The notes under the pieces: generated by a model
The model's database searches: none
Told to the model about the DNA's origin: nothing
Seen by the model: only the letters and a program-made list of their open reading frames with translations
DNA from: Odobenus rosmarus divergens
Lineage: Eukaryota; Chordata; Mammalia; Carnivora; Odobenidae
DNA length: 64,000 bases
NCBI RefSeq assembly: GCF_000321225.1
Contig: NW_004450459.1
Location: forward strand, 2,300,236 to 2,364,235
Reading direction: 5' to 3'
Made by a program: the position numbers and the translations under genes
In this document: piece by piece, positions 36,134 through 48,360 of the stretch
How the letters are laid out: the number at the start of each line of letters is the position of its first letter
Position numbering within the stretch: position 1 is the first letter of the stretch

Positions 36134-36148
36134 AATAAAGATTTTTAT

Positions 36149-37110
36149 ATCACTTGCTGTATATATAGATCAAACTCTCTGACCTAAAATGAAATGCACA
36201 CAAGCATGCATGCCTGCTCCAAAGATCCAACAGTCACCGCTCTCACACGGACACTGCACATGTTCATATACTTTCCCATAAGAATGCTATTAACCCTCTC
36301 CCCCAAATTTCCTTTTCATTGTAAAATCCAAGTTGTATTCATCTATAACTATGAAACTAAATAATGAGAAAGACAACTCACCACTGTGATCATAAAACTA
36401 TTATTCGGCCAACTGCCTCTGTAACGTAATAGGTGCTTTATTATGTCAACGGATTATGTTGTAATCCATCACAATAAAACCCCATTTGAGGGTTAGGTGA
36501 CATGTGAAATTATTGCCTTAGTCTTTGACCTTTAGAAATATAATCTTGAAGATTTAGGTGATAGCTCTGAGAGTTCCTAGCGGCTCTTCTCTATGTACCA
36601 AAACATGAGCAGACAAAACACCCCAGTGTTAGAAGGAGGAAATGCCGAAGTCACAGAAAAACCGTATGGAGAAGCATTTACAGAATGAGATCAGATCTAT
36701 TCTATATCCCATAGAAGTAGTTTTTTCTTATGCCATTATTATGTATGTCTGCCCTAGTGCGTACTGAAATAAAAAGCTTAACATATAAAAGTCTATCAGG
36801 TGGAGGCAATGCCAATTATAGAACTCCCAGAGATGTCTTTAAAGAAATTAAAATGAGTGACACTTCGAAAGTCCTACCAAACTCAGTTTTCTTTTTACTG
36901 CTTTCCCAGCTTAGTTGCCTTTTACCCTGAGTAACTTTCCCTCTTAACTGCCACAATCACCACCCAGCGGCTCCTCTCCCCCTCTCCCATCATTTCCATT
37001 CTTTCATCAGTCTAACACGTGAGGAAAACAAATTTATCAAGAGATCAAGTGTGTCACAAGGAGGTGGCTATGTGAATAGGAGATGTGACTGATAAAGCGT
37101 TTTGTTTCTG
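36149..37110. other. Unique intron
   Basis: Nothing recognised. Confidence 0.55.
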
Positions 37111-37118
37111 AAAAGGCC

Positions 37119-37195
37119 ACATAATAATAATAACAGAGATAACATTTTTACAGTGCATACTATGTGCCCGGCACTACCTTAAGCACATTACATAT
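37119..37195 (-). repeat. MIR fragment, reverse orientation
   Basis: ACAGTGCATACTATGTGCCC, GGCACTACCTTAAGCACATT. A TG/TA-rich stretch follows to 37265. Confidence 0.75.
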
Positions 37196-37317
37196 GTGTG
37201 TACAGAAGTATACACACAGATAAGAATATATACATATTTGTACGTGTATACCCGTATATACTCATAATTGAATCAGACAAAATTTATTTTACTTTTTAAG
37301 AGAAGACAAAATAGTAA

Positions 37318-37750
37318 CAACTACTACCATTTAATGAGATTTTACTCTATGCGAGGTATTGCTAAGTGACTTGTGTCCCTTATTTTATTAAATTATAACA
37401 CAATTCGGGGTGCCTGGGTGGCTCAGTCATTAAGTGTCTGCCTTTGGCTCAGGTCATGATCCCAGGGTGCTGGGATCGAGCCCCACATCGGGCTCCCTGC
37501 TCGGTGGGAAGCCTGCTTCTCCCTCTCCCACTCCCCCTGCTTGTGTTCCCTCTCTCGCTGTCTCTCTCTGTCAAATAAATAAATAAAATCTTTAAAAAAT
37601 TATAATACAATTCTATGAGGTTTGCATTATTATCCCCATTTTACAGATGAGAAAGGTGAGGCTTTTAAAGAGATTGAGATCAGCTAGTATGTGGTAGGGC
37701 CTGGGTCTAAGCTGTTGCTTATCTGGCTCTAAAGCCCAGCCATCTTTCCA
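37318..37750 (-). repeat. MIR, reverse orientation, split by a SINE
   Basis: Left part TTTAATGAGATTTTACTCTA to 37406. It resumes at 37598 with TTATCCCCATTTTACAGATG and a GTGAGGCTTTT region, ending CTCTAAAGCCCAGCCATC. The CAN SINE at 37407-37597 interrupts it. Confidence 0.88.
37407..37597 (+). mobile_element. CAN SINE, sense, inside a MIR
   Basis: Full-length, near consensus. Target-site duplication AATTATAACACAATTC at 37391-37406 and AATTATAATACAATTC at 37598-37613. Confidence 0.97.
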
Positions 37751-38069
37751 TAAAGTAGGTTATATGTAAAGTTGTTAAGTGAAAAAGATTCTGTCCTCAA
37801 ACACATTTAGAAAATGCTGGCTTCAACAAAGTTTAAAGTGGTTCTTTTTTGCAAGACATCTTGGAGCTTATAATATACTAACAGGCACTGTGAATGTCTA
37901 GGCAGATATAATTTCTACTTTCCATTTCTTTCTTTTTTTTTTCATAGAGCTTCTGGAACAATTATAATGCTTGGCATGTCCTTCAGGCAATGCTGTTCTA
38001 CACACATGAACTCTACCAATTCAGGAGAAAGCCAATGACTTTCACGTCTGCCACTTTCTTGTTGTGCAA

Positions 38070-38470
38070 ACCTGTGATGAAGGATAGTTGGAAGAAAGGC
38101 AGGCAGGGAGAAGGGGCCCCCCGCCTTAAGAGGAAGCCATCCTTAGGAGGATTTTACACCACCCTGGAAGGAGCCCTCCACCCTTTCCCCCATGATGGAT
38201 AGATGACAAAAACTGGATTGGATGACAGGCTCATGGAGGGCTAATCAGATTAAAACAGCCTGCCAAGGAGCCCATAAAAACCCCTAGACTTAGAAAATCT
38301 GGTTGCAACTCTCTCAGGTCCCCTCCCTTTTCGGGAGCTTTGTACCAGCACTTTGCTATCCGCTCAATACACCTTGGTTTGCTGCCTACCACTCTGTCTG
38401 GTCTACCTTTTCATTCTTGGAAGTGGCATGACCTAGAACGGCAGGCACTGAAGGAGAAAGAAAACCTGTA
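38070..38470 (+). mobile_element. Probable solo LTR of an endogenous retrovirus (ERV1-like)
   Basis: LTR-like order on the plus strand: a TATA-type CCCATAAAAACCCC near 38271, CTCTCAGGTCCCCTCCC, TTCGGGAGCTTTGTACCAGC, then CGCTCAATACACCTTGGTTT (a decayed polyadenylation signal) and a U5-like CTGTCTGGTCTACC. No internal gag, pol or env sequence adjoins it. Ends are uncertain; AAACCTGT-type flanks occur on both sides. Confidence 0.65.
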
Positions 38471-38559
38471 ATACTTGGGACAAGTGATTTTTATTTCTTT
38501 ATACCTCTATTTTCTTTTTTATAAATTGGGGAAAATAAGAGTAGCTACAGCATAGGACT

Positions 38560-38655
38560 GGTAGGAGTACTAATTGAGATTTTTCTATGCAAAATGCTTA
38601 AACCTGAGCCTGACAGATAGCAAGTGTTCAATAAGCTTTGGTTACTGTAGTTATG
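38560..38655 (+). repeat. MIR 3' part
   Basis: AAAATGCTTAAACCTGAGCC, TGACAGATAGCAAGTGTTCA then ATAAGC matches the MIR 3' region. Confidence 0.7.
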
Positions 38656-39048
38656 AACCATTCCTACTCCTCTTACACTATGCCATATCCCAGGAGGGCA
38701 TAAATACTTAAGTTCATTAATACTTGTAAAAGGCAGGATATGTAAGGGATCATAAATTATCAACAAAATGCTAAAGAGTTTCAAGAAAGAAATTGCATCT
38801 GGTTAGGAGTTGGGTTCATAAATGTTTTCATAGATGATTATCTCTTAAGATAAGCCTTGAGGAATGGTTGCTATTTTGAGAGGTGGATATGGCAGAATGG
38901 TGGAGGGAAATACATAAGCAAAAAACATGGAGAAAACTGAATGTATTAAAATTCAAAACTTTAAGGATTCAAGATATTCTTAAGCATATGTGGTTGAGAA
39001 GGTAAAACAAGAAAGAGAAAAGCAGAACATCTAAAAGACCTTGGAGTA
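38656..39048. other. Unique intron
   Basis: Nothing recognised. Confidence 0.5.
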
Positions 39049-39059
39049 AGCAAAGATTT

Positions 39060-39289
39060 CTTTTTTCTTTTTTTTAAAGACTTACTCTAGAGAGAGAGAG
39101 CTCGCCAGGGTGCACGAGCAGGGGGTCGGGCATGGGGTGGGTTGGGGTGGGGCAGTGGGACAGAATCCCAAGCTGACTCCCTGATGAGCACGGAGCCCCA
39201 AGTGGGGCTCAAACCCACATCCCACGAGATCATGGCCTGAGCCAAAATCAACAGTCAGATGCTCAACTGACTGAGCCACCCAAGTGCCC
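39060..39289 (-). mobile_element. CAN SINE, antisense, diverged
   Basis: Target-site duplication AGCAAAGATTT at 39049-39059 and 39290-39300. Confidence 0.94.
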
Positions 39290-39331
39290 AGCAAAGATTT
39301 TTTAAATAGGAAACAAAAGATATTAATCATA

Positions 39332-39481
39332 GGGGTGCCTGGGTAGCTCAGTCGGTGAAGCGTCTCACTCTTGATCTTGGCTCAGGTCACGATTCAGGGT
39401 TGTGAGATGGAGCCCAGCAACCGGCAATGTGTTCAGCAGGGAGTCTGCTGGAGATTTTCTTTCTTCCTCTGCCCCTCCCCC

Positions 39482-39533
<52 letters not shown>

Positions 39534-39556
39534 TAAATAAATAAATCTTTAAAAAA
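39332..39556 (+). mobile_element. CAN SINE, sense, with long (CT)n
   Basis: Sense SINE whose CT region has expanded to about 22 CT units at 39485-39529. Target-site duplication AGATATTAATCATA at 39318-39331 and AGATGTTAATCATA at 39557-39570. Confidence 0.95.
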
Positions 39557-39570
39557 AGATGTTAATCATA

Positions 39571-39942
39571 AAAAATTTGACTATATACTCTATAAAGAAT
39601 AAAGCTTTGGGAATATGACATATCAAGGGGATGAAAAGGCAATCCACAGAGTGGGAGATTATAATAAAATATGTATTTTGACAAAGAACTTTAATCTAGA
39701 ATACAGAGCTCCTAAAGATCAATAAGAAAATGAAAACATGATAGGAAAAAATGGGTAGAAGATTAGCCACTTCACAAAAATATATACTAAAATGGCCAGT
39801 AAACATGAAAAAGTACTTAGCTTCATCAGTCATTAGAGATATGTAAATTAAAACTGCAATGAGATATCACTACATACCCATAAGAATGGCTACAATGAAG
39901 AAAGACTGAGATGGTTAATGAGGATAAGGAGCAGCTAGAACT
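39571..39942 (+). mobile_element. Old L1 ORF2 3' part, sense (left half)
   Basis: AAAATGGCCAGTAAACATGA, GATATGTAAATTAAAACTGC and GAGATATCACTACATACCC are classic L1 ORF2 3' sequence. It continues at about 40786 after two younger antisense L1 insertions. Confidence 0.88.
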
Positions 39943-40160
39943 CTTTTTTTTTTCAGTTTTATTTATTTTTTTTTTAGTTTTTATTTAAATTCCAATTAGT
40001 TAGCATACAGCCTAATACTAATTTCAGGTTTATAATAGTGATTCATCATCATCCATATGTCACCTAGTGCTCATCACAAGTGTACTCCTTAATCCCCATC
40101 ACCTATTTAACCCATCCCCTCAGCCACCACCCCTCTGGTGTCAATTGTTACAATACTTTG
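39943..40160 (-). mobile_element. L1 3' UTR fragment, antisense (first of two)
   Basis: Poly-T, then a CAATTAGTTAGCATACAGC-type 3' end and CCTAGTGCTCATCACAAGTG, CTTAATCCCCATCACC. About 215 bp of L1 3' UTR, then truncated. Confidence 0.82.
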
Positions 40161-40602
40161 TGTGGGTTTTTAAAAAAATTTTTACTTAAATACAATTTAA
40201 TTAACATATATTGTATTATTAGTTTCAGAAGTAGAATTCAGTGATTCATCAGTTGCATACAACACCCAGTGCTCATTACTTCAAGTGCCCTCCTTAATGT
40301 CCATCCCCCAGTTACCCCATCCCCCCGCCCACCTCCCCTCCAGCAACCCTCAGTTTATTCCTTAGAGTTAAGAGTCTTTTATGGTTTGCCTCCGTCTGTT
40401 TTCCTCTTATTTTATTTTTCCTTCCCTTCCCTTCCCCTACGTTCATCTGTTTTGTTTCTTAAATTCCACATATGAGTGAAATCATACGGTATTCATCTTT
40501 CTGTGACTGCCTTATTTTGCTTAGCATAATACCCTCTAGTTCCATCCATGTCATTGCAAATAGCAAGATTTCATTCTTTTTGATGGCTGAATAATATCCC
40601 AT

Positions 40603-40668
<66 letters not shown>

Positions 40669-40785
40669 ACATCTTCTTCATCCATTCATCTGTTGATGGA
40701 CATCTGGACTCTTTTCATATTTTAGCAATTATGGACATTGCTGCTATAAACATTGGGGTTCATGTGCCCCTTCAAATCACTATCA
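40161..40785 (-). mobile_element. Young carnivore L1 3' end, antisense (second of two)
   Basis: A new A-rich end (TTTTTAAAAAAATTTTTAC) followed by a second copy of the same 3' UTR (CCCAGTGCTCATTACTTCA, TCCTTAATGTCCATCCCCCA) and the ORF2 end, same family as 518-1189. Truncated at about 40785. Confidence 0.88.
40603..40666. repeat. (TG)n(TA)n compound microsatellite in L1
   Basis: About 11 TG then 21 TA units, at the same L1 position as the tract at 985-1029. Confidence 0.97.
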
Positions 40786-41375
40786 GTTGTTACAACTACT
40801 TTGAAAAGCTATTTAGCATATCTACTAAAACTGAACATATACATACCCTACGACTCAGCAATTCCACCTCAAGGTATTTACCCAATAGAAAGGATATGTA
40901 CTAGAATGCTCATAGCAATACTCTTTATAAGAGCCACAAACTGGAAATTAGCTCATTAACCCATAACAGTAGAAATAAATAATTTTGGTTCTTCAAGCAA
41001 TAAAACATTCATATAAGAGAATATAGCAATGAAAACAAATGATTTATAATTACATGCAACAACAAATAGACCTCACAAGTGTGATGTTGAGGAAAAAAAC
41101 TAAAATAAGGAAGCATATCAACATGCTGTGTGATACCAATCACACAAAGTACAAAATCATGCAAAACGAATCTATACTGTTAGGAAAGGGCTATCCTTGT
41201 AGAAAGGGTGTGGGGAGTGACTGAAAGGGAGCATGAGAGGGGCTTGTAGGGTGCTAGAAATTTTTCTGCTTGATCTTGGTGCCAGTTACACAGGTATGTT
41301 TGTGTACATTCATCCACTGTACACTTATGTGCATGTTTCTGTATGTTTTCTCCAACAGAAACTTTTTAAATTGTT
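40786..41375 (+). mobile_element. Old L1 3' end, sense (right half)
   Basis: Resumes at GTTACAACTACTTTGAAAAG and runs through CAGCAATTCCACCTCAAGGT, ACCCAATAGAAAGGATATG and a 3' UTR-like region (GTACACTTATGTGCATGTTT). Confidence 0.85.
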
Positions 41376-44300
41376 CAATGATAATTTAAGTAAACTATTT
41401 CGGCAAATACAGGAAAAATTCTCCAATAAGAAGAACATCTTCGAACACTGTCAAGTTTGTCTACTTTTAGGATGAATATGATGTTTTTCCCACTGCCAGC
41501 TTGATTTTGCTCAAAATGATTTGGGAGAAAATAAAAGTTCCCTTTAATGCTGATGCTTCCTTGCTGAATTTCATAAGTGGACGGAAGAGACTGACACGGA
41601 ATCTACTGATGCCAAAGAGAAAAATGTGTATCTAGAACTCTGAGTCTATAAAATCTTAACGATTGGCAGTTCTGCTCCTGAATCTCCCTGGGGGAACCTC
41701 AGGGTTCCCTCCAAAGAGATCCAACAGCAGCAACCTGGCAGAATGTTGCATTTAAAAATAAATCCTTTTGAGTACCACACTGAAGTTTATGGGCAATAAT
41801 GAAGTGCTGCCTCAAAAAACAGCAGTGAAGCCACATCATGATAGATTTTAAGCTACATCGTCCTTTGGGTTTAGTAGTAATATGACAGCTTTTACACAAA
41901 ACGATGAATCTTTTACTAAGATGCAATGGATGGCTTTTTGAATGTGTGGCAATAGAATACTTAAAGCCAAGTGGTGATTCATTTATACCTGAATATTGTG
42001 CTCATGCACTGACTTTCCTATATTTAAATGTTGAAAAAAAGGGTAAGTTTTTTTTTTTTTCTTTACTCTGTAGTACAAAATACAGTTTCATTAAACATGT
42101 GGCATACTTCATTAGTGGTCATCCTTTTGGAAGCAGAATTGAAAAATCTGAGAATTTCAGAAGTTAAGTAAAGAAGATAAGTGGTTCTCAAAAAAAGTCT
42201 TGAGGACCAATTGTCTTCTTTAAAGCTGAATTTACATTTTTGCTTTGTTATTGTTTTCTCCGCTTGTAACCCGATTTTATTAAGCATGACCATGCAAGAA
42301 AGAAACTAAAGAAGGGAAAACAGGATTCTGACAAGTGCTTTGTCATTTTTTGAAATAGTTTTTAATACACCTGACTTAACAAAAGGGAATGTCATGTGCT
42401 TAGTTCCTAAATTACTAAGTCTTTAGAGAAGCCAAAATTATCTCCAGACAGGGCTTTACTAAAATTGTCTGAGGTCAAGAATGGATTGGGAGGTCACAGT
42501 AGCCTGATGAAACTTTCTGGCAAAAAGACATAGGGAGATGGTCCTGCGCTACATTTGCCCAATGACTCTTGTCTATGCCATCAAGATGCTTTCATGAAGT
42601 CTGAAGCCTCTTTCTGTTTCAGAGGAACTTTTTGCTCTCCCTTCCCAGCATGTGAAGGACCTAATGGCTGCATGGAATCATGGTTTATTGTAGAAACCTT
42701 CCAAATAAGACAGACTTTCCTGGGAAAAGCAACCACTATGTATCTCAAACTATTGAATATTTCTAGAGGAATTATATTTCATAAAATTTTAGAGTAAACA
42801 TAATTTAAGAATCTACCCTTCGTTTTGCATGAAATGAATGATTAAGAGAATTTAATCCCGCATGATACCTGACTGACGGTAGAATAACATTCAGAGTTGC
42901 CATTGCCCAGAGACATTGTTTTGAATATTTAAGTCTATACAATCAAAGATGTACAGGAGTCATATATTGAAGTCTTGATCTTCTTTAAAAATTTAAATAG
43001 ATTTGTATTTGGTCTGTTTTCTTTTTATGCTTTGCCTGAAATTTAGGAGTATTCATTTTTCAGTGAGATTTTAGTTTTATTAATATGAATAATGAAAGAA
43101 AGAAGTTTAAATCAAAGAGAAAAGCCAGCACGACCAAGAGCCAACATCTCTTTCTATTTTAAAGAACAGAGGAAGATTGATTGAATACCTCATTTTAAAG
43201 AATTCTTTTAATATTCCCAATGGTATAAAAAAGGAGAACAACAAACCCCATTAAAACTATGCTTTCAACCATACTGTTTATATTGAAGTACTATCAGTAA
43301 CAGCAACAAAAACGCTATCTGAAAAGACACATTTTTTTCCAAGCTAGGCAACTGACCTTCCATTGGAGCAGATCAAAGCAGCAAGACCATGGAGGCCTCT
43401 GGGTCTGTCTTTAGGCCTCTCTTCTGCAGCTCACAAAAGGGCCAGGCTGAACGGGCTGCATACAGCAGCTCAGGAGGTCAACACATCCAGCTGCTGCTAT
43501 CAGTTCTAGCTCCAGGATACAAAATGTTTTAGCCCCTAGTTCAGAGAATTTCAGTTCTTGCATTCAGTGACTTTGCTATTTGCATTTAAGAACAAAATGG
43601 GGGGGGGGAGGGGGAGGAGTAGTGGTTTACTTAATGGTCCTTTAAAAAGATATTTTTTCCTCCAGAAGCTTGCTCAATTTAAAGAAACAGAGTTAATATT
43701 TGCTCTACCAGTGCTCTCTACTCCCACCTTGGTAGAGAAAAGAGGTTTCCTTAGCTTAAATATTAACTAAACATTTCAAAGCTATTTAAAAGCTGTTGCC
43801 CATGTTTAAAAAAAAAAAAAGTAATAGGCTCCTAGAAAGCACAATTTGGGAATAAACAAGACAGCAAGAACTGTGCTGTAAACTTTTTTTCCTTTTTGCA
43901 TACATATTCCATGACTTCCATATTACAATGCACTATAGAGAACTCAAGACAAATTCTGGTGGATTATAATCCTGGTGGCCATCCTAGACGAGGCCACTCT
44001 TGGTCCTCCATCAGCCAAGAAGCCACTTTCATCCAGAAACTGCAGAGATGGTTCCCACTTGGCAGCCAGGGACCATGAAAGCTGCCATTTCATCCCTGTG
44101 GAAACCTAGTATGGGGTGACTAATCGGGACATGCCAGGAATGGGGGGAGCAGAGATTGTAAGTAATGGGGAGATAGTGAGGTTCACTTGGGGCAAAAAGG
44201 CGAGGGGGATTTGAGGAGGGAAGGAAGAGCAACTGGTTAAGTTTGGCTGACTTTTACAGAGGGGACTAGAATCAGCACCAATTCCTTATTTGGAATTTCC

Positions 44301-45210
44301 TAACATCTCACTCCTAAAATGATTTTTTTCCCTTTTGTCTTTAATCATATTGTCGAAATCTGTATAGAATGAAGTAGAGCAGAGCAAAAACTATATAAGC
44401 AGGAACAACTTAGTTAAGCAAGACATCTGATTTCCTCAAAGAAGCTGGGCAACTGGGAGACAATGTGATATCGCCCTTATCCTGAGAAACACGGGGTCCC
44501 GTGACCTAGGGGATGCTTGCACTCCAAAGGGTCTGAACGGAATGGCGACCCCTGACCCGGCTTTTTCGAACTCTGCCATTGTCCTCACATCCTAGAAATT
44601 GAGGCCACTTGCTTCAGTCATTCAGGCAGCTTCTGGGGCACTAGTGATATGCAAAACAGCATCAGATAAAGGCCCTCCAGTGAATGCCCAAGGATTTTCT
44701 GCATTGGAAATGATTCATCATAAATGATCACCTCCGTCCCTGTGTATCATGTTTATTTTTGTACTATTACCCTGACTTTGTACCAGTTTTTCTTCTACGG
44801 AATTTCTTTTTGGCTTCTTAAATGCCTCTGTCTCACTTCCCCAGTGAACACCAACAAAAGCCAAAGACATAATGAAGACATAATGATTTTTTAATAAGGT
44901 GCCACATGGAAAGTAGAGAATTTAATCATAGCACTCATCATTTTCCTTGTCACTGATTTGCTTTATAAGGCAAGAAAGGAATGGAAATACTTTTTTTAGA
45001 AGAACATTTGTTTTGACTCTTGGTCGCTTCTGAACTTCAAACAGCCTTTTAAGCTCCCTTTGCTTTGAAGGACACAAATGGAAAAGCATCAGACCTGGGC
45101 TCAACGTATTTAATTTGACAAAGCATGTTGCCAGTTAAAGAAAATGCAAAAAAGAACCCAAAGTTCCAAAATTGCACAATCTCTATTTCCAAATGTTGAC
45201 TGACTTAACG
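41376..45210. other. Unique intron, 3.8 kb without young repeats
   Basis: T-run at 42050, G-run near 43597-43617, A-run near 43807. A CpG cluster sits at 44460-44580 (see findings). No gene or transposable element recognised. Confidence 0.5.
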
Positions 45211-45214
45211 TGTC

Positions 45215-45412
45215 TTTTTTTCTCTAATACCTTCTTTCTCTGTGTCTCTCTCATCTCTCGTGGTCTCCTTAGTCTCCCTCCCTCTCGCCTGTTTATCTTT
45301 TCTGCCTCTCTCATCCCTCTTGTCTCTCTCAGGTCTCTGTTTCTGTCTCTTTCTACCTCTGCATATGGACCTGTCATTTTTGTCTCTCTGTCTCTGTCTC
45401 TCACTAGAGTAC
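45215..45412. repeat. (TCTC)n-rich low-complexity tract
   Basis: About 200 bp of CT-rich sequence dominated by GTCTCTCT, CTCCCTCC and TCTCTGTCTC units. Confidence 0.85.
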
Positions 45413-45713
45413 TGCCCGGGAACTGGAAAGCACTCAAACTTTGTCATTTGCCTTCTTTCGCAGCATTCATTTTCTTTTCAATAGTTGCTTCCATAAATCA
45501 AAAGACAGAATAGCAAGATTTTACTAATATCAGGAAAAATTTGTCCTTGTGACAAGATAAAACAATTAGATGAAGGTCACGTCTCTGGTTATGTCTCAAG
45601 TAGTCATGTCTGTTGCAACCACTGAAGACTGTTTTTATATACACTCAAATGATAATATCTGCCATCCTCATGACAGAGTAGAGCAAGTTAAGAACTTAAA
45701 TTCACCAAAGAAT
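45413..45713. other. Unique intron
   Basis: Nothing recognised. Confidence 0.5.
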
Positions 45714-45734
45714 TCAGTGGTGTATATATATATA

Positions 45735-45926
45735 TATATAGTTTTTAAAGATTTTATTTTTTTATTTGACAGAGATAGAGAGAGCTCAAGCAGGGGGAGC
45801 GGTAGGGGAAGAGGGAGAAGCAGGCTTCCCGCCGAGCAGGGAGCCCGATGTGGGGCTGGGTCCCAGGACCCTGGGATCATGACCTGAGCCGAAGGCAGAC
45901 ACTTAACTGAGCCACCCAGGCGCCCC
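45735..45926 (-). mobile_element. CAN SINE, antisense
   Basis: Preceded by a TA run. Target-site duplication around TCAGTGGTGTATAT (from 45714) and TCAGTGGTATATTT (from 45927). Confidence 0.94.
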
Positions 45927-45939
45927 TCAGTGGTATATT

Positions 45940-47782
45940 TTTATAGAAATTCGTCATCAGCGTCCTGGGTTATACAAATACCATAGCTTTCTGTTGTGGA
46001 GCACAATGTGCTTTAACATATATTAAGTAGACTTCTAACCTGTTATATGGCTTATGATCGATCATGCCACATTTTTCTGAGGAGGAAAATGGTTCTCAGG
46101 GAGAAATTATTCCATGACGAACCAAATATACAGAATGAAGCCAATAATGAGCCCAGGGCTAGAAAAAATTTTTCTTCTAAAATCAGGTACGAGCCTAATT
46201 GTGATAACTACACCGAGCACCTGTGTCTGCTAAGAAGTCCCACATCACAGAGTGTCTAGCATCTTGGAAAAATTAAGGCTCATTGGCTTTAATCTACTCA
46301 TTTTTTGCAAGAATCTACTGAACCCTCAGTGTTTACACCTCTAATTCACCAATGAGGTAGAATAAAAGAAGTCGATGCTCTTTCAATATTTTCCAAACCG
46401 CCTGAAATCCTACTGGGGACTAGGAGACAAAAACATCTATCTGGTGCCAAGACTTCTTAAGTTCTTTCCTAATAGTAATATTTATTCATGTTTAAAAAAT
46501 GGCAAAACTGAAAAAAAAACACAGAATTTTAGGTGGGGAAAACTAAAGTGATACATTAAAACAGAAATGAGAATTTCATAATCATCTATTGTATACATAC
46601 AAACTACATCTATCCTCATAACAGACAATACTCCCACTTGAGAAGCTAAACTTACCTAGTTTCCAGAGAGATTTCTATGCCCAAGGGTCTAAATAAACAT
46701 TGAAGCCATTGAATTTTGAATTGAACTTGATGAAACATTAACAACTTAAAACATGCTTATCATAAAAATCATGTGGCAAGAGTGCAAATCACCCACATCA
46801 CCTAATTTTGTGACAGGCTACCAGCCACTGTTCTGTCAGTTTGAATGTGAATTCTTGAATAGGTACAATCATCAGCTTAAATATACTTCCTGAAGAGAAA
46901 AGTGAGAGAGGGTCTAAATATTTGGATTAAACATGAATTACATTTTTACCTACTACTTATTCTGAGACAAACTTCAAAAGGAAAAAGATAAAGGAAATGT
47001 GGGCAATCAGTCACATCTTTATTATATTTAGCAAAGTGAAGCAATATTACAATTTAAACAAAAACAAATTAGAAAACCAGGATGATATCGGGCAGGGGAA
47101 GTTGTGAAATTAGCAAATTCTATTTGCTCTAATTCTGCTACTTTTCTCTGAAATTGATTCTAACTGTTTTACATTTTTGTCACATCCTTCATGAAAAAGT
47201 TCCCTGAGGTGTAAATGCTGATCAGCCAGCAAAGCTTACCTTCGTTTTTAAGATTACAGTCCACGTTCACTTCTGCATTTGAGCACTGTGCGAAGTATTA
47301 CATTGAGAGAGAAATAATTCCATCATTTCAACCTGGTGCTTCTGTGAAATGTGGTGCTAGGAACAGTCGACAGGCACTGCATCTGAACAAATCATACGTC
47401 CTGTAATTGCTGCTTAGCTCTAATTACTATTGAGGATAGTGTTTGCAACTTGATTCCAGGGAGAGGACAGACTACCTTCTGACGACACTGAACCAAATAT
47501 ATCCTAAAAGACTGACAATTACTTTCTTTCATGTAATTTTTCTGAGTAGCTAAAGCTACTCAGAAACTACTACTCAGCCATGGTAAAAATGAAATCAAAT
47601 CATCTGCCACGCACCTCTCCTTCCCAACAAAGCAATGCAATTTGCTCAAAATACTTATTTGTTATAACAATTTGGTATTTTTGGTATCACTTAGACTTAA
47701 AGGGATTTTTTTTTTCTTTTCTAGGTGGGCAACTAAATTTTATTTTATGTTTTTATTGTTATTATTTTTTAATCTTTGTTTT
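45940..47782. other. Unique intron; candidate conserved block at 46980-47500
   Basis: No repeats recognised. The 46980-47500 part has balanced composition with several TAATTAC/TAATTGC-type motifs. Regulatory status is inference. Confidence 0.35.
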
Positions 47783-47796
47783 AAAATTGCTTTTTA

Positions 47797-48009
47797 GGGC
47801 GCCTGGGTGGCTCAGTTGGTTAAGCGACTGCCTTCGGCTCAGGTCATGATCCTGGAGTCCCGGAATCGAGTCCCACATCGGGCTCCCTGCTCAGCAGGGA
47901 GTCTGCTTCTCCCTCTGACCCTCTTCCCTCTCATGCTCTCTCTATCTCATTCTCTCTCTCTCAAATAAATAAATAAAATCTTTAAAAAATAAGAAAATAT
48001 TAAAAAAAT
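47797..48009 (+). mobile_element. CAN SINE, sense
   Basis: Full-length. Target-site duplication AAAATTGCTTTTTA at 47783-47796 and 48010-48023. Confidence 0.97.
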
Positions 48010-48144
48010 AAAATTGCTTTTTATTTCAAAAAGGAATGTATTCTCAAAATACGAACTTTGTCTATATTCTCTTAGTCCAGAATAATTTATTTGCATGCCT
48101 TTAGGCCCGAAGAATTCCTTCCTTTCCTGTGCATTTTTAGGTTT

Positions 48145-48348
48145 TTTTTTTTTTTAAATATTTTATTTATTTATTTATTTGAGAGAGAGAGAATGAGAGA
48201 TAGAGAGCACGAGAGGGAAGAGGGTCAGAGGGAGAAGCAGACTCCCTGCCGAGCAGGGAGCCCGATGCGGGACTCGATTCCGGGACTCCAGGATCATGAC
48301 CTGAGCCGAAGGCAGTCGCTTAACCAACTGAGCCACCCAGGCGCCCGA
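48145..48348 (-). mobile_element. CAN SINE, antisense
   Basis: Full-length. Target-site duplication ATTTTTAGGTTT at 48133-48144 and 48349-48360. It forms an inverted pair with the SINE about 140 bp to the left. Confidence 0.96.
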
Positions 48349-48360
48349 ATTTTTAGGTTT

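Noticed and set aside
45183..45513. Overlapping Arg/Glu-rich and Ser/Leu-rich frames on both strands
   Set aside because: They are translations of a CT-rich low-complexity tract, not genes.
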